64,000 bases of DNA from Conus ventricosus (lineage: Eukaryota; Mollusca; Gastropoda; Neogastropoda; Conidae): assembly GCA_018398815.1 (NCBI GenBank), contig CM031615.1, forward strand, positions 56,352,662-56,416,661, written 5' to 3'. Made by a program: the position numbers and the translations under genes. Shown here in pieces: positions 58,862 through 64,000 of the stretch; position 1 is the first letter of the stretch, and each line of letters begins with the position of its first letter. The notes under the pieces are model-generated. The model saw only the letters and a list, made by a program, of their open reading frames with translations, was not told where the DNA came from and ran no database searches.

Positions 58862-60262
58862 AAGAATAAAGGAATCACTGATTGGCTGGTGAAGACTCTA
58901 TACTTGATGATGCAGAAGATATGGGCATTAATCATATTTTTTATCACTGGCTGGTGGAGGATCTGTTCCCAGTGCAGAATATGAAGGCATTAACCATAAT
59001 GGCATCACTGATTGGCTGGTAAAGGATCTGTACTTGGTGTAGAAGATAAAGGGATTTATCACAATGACATCACTAATTGGCTGGTGCAATGAAAGATCTG
59101 CTCTTGATGCAGTTCTAAGATAAAAACATTTACTGTAATGGTACCACTGATTGACTGGTGAAAGATCTGCACTTGATGCAGAAGATAAAAGCATTTACTC
59201 TGCACTTGATGCAGAAGATAAAAGCATTTACTCTAATGGTATCACAGATTGGCTGGTGAAAGATCTGCACTTGATGTTGAAGAGAAAGAGATTTATCATG
59301 TATAATCTGTACTTGATGCAGAATGTAAAGGGATTTATCATGTATAATCTGTACTTGAAGCAGAATGTAAAGGGGTTTGTCATAGTAATATCACTGGCTA
59401 GCTTGTGAAGGATCCGTACTCCACGTAGAAGGTATGGTAGTACATGCTGGCTGCTGCAGGATCTGTACCTAATGCAGAAGATTAAAAGATCATCAGAATG
59501 GTATCATGGTTTGGTAGGTGAAGGATTTATTCCTGATACGAAAGATAAAGACATTTGCCATGCTGATTGGCTAGTTCAGGATCTGTGCCTAATGCAGAAG
59601 ATTAAAAGGGCATCAGAATGGCATCACTGATTGGTAGGTTTAAGGATTTATACCTGATATGAAAGATAAAAGGCATTTACCATGCTGATGGGCTTGTGAA
59701 GGATCTGTACTTGATGCAGAAGATACAGTATTACTGATTGGCTGGTGAAGGATCTGTACTTGATGGAAAAGATACTGCATCACTGATCGGCTGGTGAAGA
59801 ATCTGTAACAAATTCAGAAGAAAGAAAAAAGGCGTCCACCATAGTGGTATCATTATTGGTTGATGAAGCATCTTTACCTGATGCAGGAGGCAAAGGCAGT
59901 TACCATAATGGTGTCACTGAATGGCTGGTGAAGAATCTGTACCTGATGCAAAAGATGGAGGTACTGAAGTAGTAAAGAAGATAAAGACAATTGCTGTAAT
60001 TGACTAGTGAAGCATCTGTTTCTGATGTAGAAGATGAAGCCAGTTAAGTTAATGGTTCCGTTGATAACTGGCTGTTGAAGGATCTATACCTAAAAAAAAA
60101 AAAGCAAAAGATGGAGGTACTGAAGTAGTAAAGAAGGTAAAGGCAGTTGCTGTAATTGACTAGTGAAGCATCTGTTTCTGATGCAGAAGATGAAGCCAGT
60201 TAAGTTAATGGTTCCGTTGATAACTGGCTGTTGAAGGATCTATACCTAATGCAGAGTATGAA
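58862..60262. repeat. Degenerate minisatellite, about 60-75 bp unit, about 20 copies
   Basis: The recurring unit is a form of ATCACTGATTGGCTGGTGAA then GGATCTGTACTTGATGCAGA then AGATAAAGGCATTTACCATA ATGG. Copies are diverged and vary in length. A secondary duplication (about 120 bp) links 59960-60062 with 60105-60245. Confidence 0.85.
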
Positions 60263-60836
60263 GACAGTGACCAGAATAACAATATGGATTGGCCGATGAT
60301 GGATCTGTGCATAGTTTAGATGGTCAGGGCAGTTGCCATGATGGAAAGTGCTCTTTGATCTCAGTGCCATGACCTTAAAGAACCAAAACAAAAACAAACA
60401 AAAAAGAAAAGAAAAAAAAAAGAAAAAGCGGCAGCCAGTTGTTGGGTAATTTTGTCTCCTGTTGGTTGACTCTGAAGAAGTAGAATACCCATTTTAGGTA
60501 CAAAACTAATATATGTAGTAGCAGGAACCTCTCAGTGTAAGTTCAGTGAGGGTGGGTGGCATGAGCAGGAGGGAGGGGAGCTGGTGGGAGGGGGGGGGGT
60601 GAGGGAGGAACAGAATTCAGGTAACTCTCAAGGATTCTGTGCTTTGTCTCAGGTCCTCCAGAAGACAGGCTCTAGAAGAACGTTTGTAATTGTGCCAGAG
60701 CAAGTAATAGCCATTTTATAGGGTGAGGGGAAGAGAGGGATGTAGAGGGGTGGGGAAGTGAGGGGAAACTGTGCAGAGAAGATTGCTGATACTGGAGCCA
60801 AGTGCTGTGTGAAATTTGTTGAAGATTGTTTTGATT

Positions 60837-61023
60837 ATGTCATTGATGACCATTATGTAAAAGCAATATGTTCTTTTGTTTTGAGTATCTCATTGATGAC
60901 CATTGTGTAAAGGCAATATGTTCTTTTGTTAAGGCAATATGTTCTTTTGTTTTGAGTATGTCATTGATGACCATTATGTAAAGACAATTATGTTCTTTTG
61001 TTTTGAGTATTTCATTGATGACC
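60837..61023. repeat. Minisatellite, about 58-bp unit, left part
   Basis: Units read TCATTGATGACCATTATGTA then AAGGCAATATGTTCTTTTGT then TTTGAGTATG. A further copy lies on the other side of the LINE at 63340-63408, so the LINE is inserted in this array. Confidence 0.9.
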
Positions 61024-63338
61024 ATCTTCTTCTTCTTCTTCCTAAAATGCTGGTTCACTCAAAAACGAGTAGGTCACCAGCGCGCATGTTAAAAAGTAGA
61101 ATAAAATAACATAAAACAGTGCGACTCAGACTGTTGGCCCCTGGAGCAAACTTGGCAACAAGGGGTCGCACTCGATATTCAATAAAATATCTGGGGAAGT
61201 AAAAATAGAAAAACGTCAATATGCAGATCTCAAAACTGTCGAATCAACCTGTTTTTTGAATGAGATTGCACCTGTGGCAATCTTGATGGCACCCGGCAGT
61301 GAGTTCCACAGCCGTACAGAACTGGGATAAAAAGAATGTAAGTGGCTGTCAATATTTGATGCAGGTATGGTATAACATTGACCGCCACTCCTAGTGCTAC
61401 TTTTATTCAATACTAGTTGTTCCATTGGAATATCAATTACTTTAGCTCTGCCTTTGAAAAAGGTGTTAAGTTTAATAAAAGCTCTTCTCTCTTCTAAGGG
61501 TTTCCATTCTAATTTCCTCATGTTCTTCCTAGTATTCCCCTTTTCTCTGATGTGGTTCCCTGTTACGAACCGTGCTGCTCTCTTCTGAATCTTTTCAAGG
61601 TTATCAATGTCCTTTAGATGGTAAGGATCCCAAACTGAGCAACCATATTCCAGTACTGGTCTAACCAGTGTTTTGTAGCAGTCGTCTTTAACCTTTTGGG
61701 GGCAGTCATTGATATTCCTGTATAAGAAAGCTAAGATGTTATTTGCTTTCTTACATACTAAATTGTAATGTTCTTTCCATTTGAGACGACTATCTATAAT
61801 CACGCCTAAATATTTTGCAGCATTAGTTTCTTTAAGAATAGTATTATGGATAGAATAATCTGATCTAATTGGTGAGCGTTTGTTACATATACGCAACACT
61901 TGGCACTTTTGGGGATGAAATTCCATTTTCCAAGTTCTTTCCCACTCTTGTAAAGCGTTTAGATCTTCTTGTAGAATGCGTATATCATTCTTGCTTCTGA
62001 TTGTTCTATATACTAAACTGTCATCTGCAAAAAGCCTTATAGTAGTTCCAGGAGAGAGATTTCTACTTATGTCATTTATATAAATTAAGAAAAACAAGGG
62101 CCCCAGAACAGTTCCCTGTGGTACACCTGACAAGACTGGTTTACAATGGGATGACGACCCTTCCACAACAACTTTCTGCGTTCTCCCAACGAGGAATGAT
62201 CTGGCCCATTTTAGCAAAGAACCGCCAATGCCAATGTGTTCTAATTTAAGCAGCAGGCCCTCATGGTCAACCTTATCAAAGGCTTTAGAAAAATCTAATA
62301 AAATTGCATCTATTTGCTGTCTGTTGTTAAGACAGTTACTAAAATCATTGAGAGTTGTTATAAGTTGGGTCTCACAACTCCTTCGCTGTCTAAAACCATG
62401 CTGGGCGTTATTTAAGAAGTCATATTTGTCAAGATGGTCCATTATGCTACTATATATTATGTGTTCAAGTAGTTTAGCTGATATGGATGTAAGAGATACA
62501 GGTCTATAGTTCTCTGCTTTTGTTTTGTCACCCTTTTTGAATAAGGGAACAATGCTCGCATCTCGCCACTCATCAGGTATTACTCCCTGGTCCAGTGAAG
62601 CTTGGTAAAGTAATTGGTATACCTCACTCAATTCATTGGCACATAATTTTAAGAGCTTGCCAGGAACGCCATCAGGACCAGTAGCTTTGTTTTCATTGAT
62701 ATTGGTCAGTAACTTAAATACTCCTGCTTTGTTTACTTTGATGTTTAGCATTTCAGGGAGTTTATCATCATCCTTTAGTCTAACGTTAATTAAAGGTTTG
62801 GGATTTGAGAAAACTGAACAAAACTGCTTGTTTAATAAGTTCGCTTTCCCTTCAGGGTCCTGTATTAGGTTATTCTGGTTGTTTCTCAGGTCTGGAATCC
62901 CAATGTTGTCCTGTCTCTTACTCCTTATGTAAGACCATAATTTCTTGTTTTGATGATCACCTTCCGAAATCATCGAATTAACATAATTGGAGTGAGCAAG
63001 TCTACATTCTCTCTGACACCTTCTCTTAATCTGTTTATACCTAACCAGTAATCTTTCTGAATTAGGATGTAGTTTCAATTTCTTAAAGAAACGATGTTTC
63101 CTTCTCAACAAACGTTTAGTTTTTGTAGTAATCCATGGCTGGTGGTTCTTGCTTGAAGTTATTTTAGTAGGTATGTTGTCATCCATAATAGATTCCAAGT
63201 TAGTTTTTATACACTTCCAAAGGTCACCGACATTATCTTTAACACTATGGGACCTCAAAAAAAGACGACTGAAATCATGAGTATCCCTGCGCAATTTTGG
63301 TAAATCTGCTTGGTTCCAGAGTCTGATGGTACGTTGTG
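61024..63338 (-). mobile_element. CR1-like LINE, 5' truncated, near-intact RT
   Basis: Inserted in the 58-bp minisatellite. The 3' UTR (61215-61024, minus) ends in (GAA)n, matching the short copy at 45345. The 5' edge is near 63338, where LINE protein similarity (TIRLWNQADL) gives way to minisatellite. The endonuclease domain is missing, so the copy is truncated. Antisense to the IP3 receptor gene. Confidence 0.9.
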
Positions 63339-63343
63339 AAGAC
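61216..63343 (-). CDS. CR1-like LINE reverse transcriptase (about 700 aa open)
   Basis: An uninterrupted minus-strand frame. Landmarks: WKCIKTNLESIMDDNIPTK and NHQPWITTKTKRLLRRK (linker after the endonuclease), NKATGPDGVPGKLLKLCANE, EWRDASIVPLFKKGDKTKAE and NYRPVSLTSISAKLLEHIIY (fingers), DAILLDFSKAFDKVDHEGLL (motif A), SGVPQGTVLGPLFFLIYIND (motif B), LSPGTTIRLFADDSLVYR (motif C, FADD), AAKYLGVIIDSRLKW, and C-terminal LVRPVLEYGCSVWDPY with RLWNSLPGAI. The open frame extends past the element: about 22 residues at its N-terminal end are translated minisatellite, so the true protein start is missing. The intact catalytic FADD suggests a recent insertion. Confidence 0.92.
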
Positions 63344-63408
63344 AAGATGTTATTTTGTTTTGAGTATCTCATTAATGACCATTTTGTAAAGGCAGTATGT
63401 TCTTTCAT
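63339..63408. repeat. 58-bp minisatellite, right part
   Basis: AAGATGTTATTTTGTTTTGA then GTATCTCATTAATGACCATT then TTGTAAAGGCAGTATGTTCT, continuing the array at 60837. Confidence 0.85.
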
Positions 63409-63592
63409 TTATGATTTATGAACTGTCCCCAAAAGATATTAGTCTTTAACATAAGTCAGAGAAATTGCCTGTTAGTGTTTCGGTAAGATCAGCAGTCAGA
63501 AAGCTAAGAACTGTGGATGGATTCCAACAAGACTGACAGGGTGGGCTAGTCATTGTGTTAACCATTTCATTCTGTGTCTGTGTTGTCCACAG

Positions 63593-63705
63593 ATTGCCTG
63601 TTCAAAGTATGTCCCATGAGCAGATACTCCGCTCAGAACCAGTTCTGGAATGCTCAGAAACAGACCAGCTCTGCTCCTGACTCGGTGCTGTTGGAGAGAT
63701 TACAT
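63593..63705 (+). CDS. ITPR: Inositol 1,4,5-trisphosphate receptor, third coding exon
   Basis: This 113-nt exon starts with AT (completing aspartate) and reads [20 protein letters not shown] then [17 protein letters not shown]. DCLFKxCPMxRYSAQxQFW is an IP3-receptor signature not shared by ryanodine receptors. The acceptor is TTGTCCACAG (63583-63592) and the donor GTGAGT (63706). It ends on a complete codon. The next exon (starting with the HxAxxEKKQN-type stretch) is not in the remaining 295 bp. Confidence 0.97.
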
Positions 63706-64000
63706 GTGAGTTGAATGTTTTTTTTTTAAATTGTTTTATTGTGAACTTTGTTGTTGTGTTGTTTACATCCTGCAGTACGTGAAGGTTTTCTCTGACAGCG
63801 AAATACACATTCTTGTAAATGCGGTTTGTTTCTCTCTCAGGCACTTGTTCTGCTGCTGTATACAGAAAGACAAACAAACAAACAAAAGAAACAGAAAACA
63901 ACACACACGCACACACACACCATACACATGCGTGCACACATGTGCAGGCAGGCGCGTACACACATGCACGCATGCACGCACGCATGCACACGTGCACACA
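63706..64000 (+). other. IP3 receptor intron 3 (partial) with CA microsatellite
   Basis: Intron sequence ending in imperfect CA/CG and CATGCACG alternation (63900-64000). No exon seen. Confidence 0.85.

Larger units (their letters stand above)
53090..63592 (+). other. IP3 receptor intron 2 (10.5 kb), repeat-rich
   Basis: Contains four large microsatellites, two minisatellites, two 55-bp dispersed motifs and a CR1-like LINE, each listed. The stretches 53600-55670 (with CT-rich 53865-53960 and a short TCCTTCTGCTTCG repeat at 54363-54440), 55910-57000 (with G-rich 56220-56340), 57620-58800 and 60262-60836 show no gene or element signal to me. Confidence 0.92.

Overview
The window is animal nuclear DNA. 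It has spliced genes with GT-AG introns, very many (CA)n/(TG)n and (CT)n microsatellites, and at least seven kinds of transposable element. The two host genes read most like those of a lophotrochozoan invertebrate, probably a mollusc. That placement rests on protein resemblance and element content recalled from general knowledge, not on a search.

Host genes. Both lie on the + strand. Four exons near the left end (3288-3382, 5785-5842, 7240-7316, 8013-8180) join in phase into the last 131 residues of a copine (end of the vWA domain and C-terminal tail, closest to the CPNE5/8/9 type), followed by a 3' UTR with AATAAA at 8929. About 36 kb downstream, three exons (45028-45110, 53019-53089, 63593-63705) join in phase into the first 89 residues of an inositol 1,4,5-trisphosphate receptor, including its start codon. 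Its first two introns are about 7.9 and 10.5 kb and are filled with mobile elements. I found no other convincing host exon.

Layout. 1-9 kb: copine 3' end, with a 726-bp tandem duplication and an L2-like LINE tail in its introns. 9-17.5 kb: intergenic DNA with a SINE, minisatellites, a decayed LINE and a foldback element whose core is a 31-bp minisatellite. 17.5-22.9 kb: LTR element A, with 1.4-kb LTRs and only gag plus an integrase zinc-finger segment. 23-28.7 kb: simple repeats. 28.7-34.5 kb: decayed LINEs and an LTR fragment. 34.5-40 kb: a complete Ty3/gypsy element nested in a Jockey-like LINE. 40.4-42 kb: a Tc1-like transposon. 42.2-44 kb: a Penelope-like element (PLE), then dense CA repeats up to the IP3-receptor promoter region. 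45-53 kb (intron 1): LTR element B (same family as A but with 99-bp LTRs), a PLE split into two head-to-head halves with a hammerhead ribozyme motif at each outer end, and an LTR fragment between TA tracts. 53-63.6 kb (intron 2): microsatellites, a 1.4-kb minisatellite, and a CR1-like LINE inserted in a second minisatellite.

The most interesting material is in the retroelements: the paired hammerhead motifs on the inverted PLE, the gag-integrase-finger LTR family with two LTR size classes, and the foldback minisatellite element. The linkage of a copine and an IP3 receptor is also worth comparing with other genomes. Many single-base indels separate near-identical repeat copies, so some frameshifts in the elements may be assembly errors.
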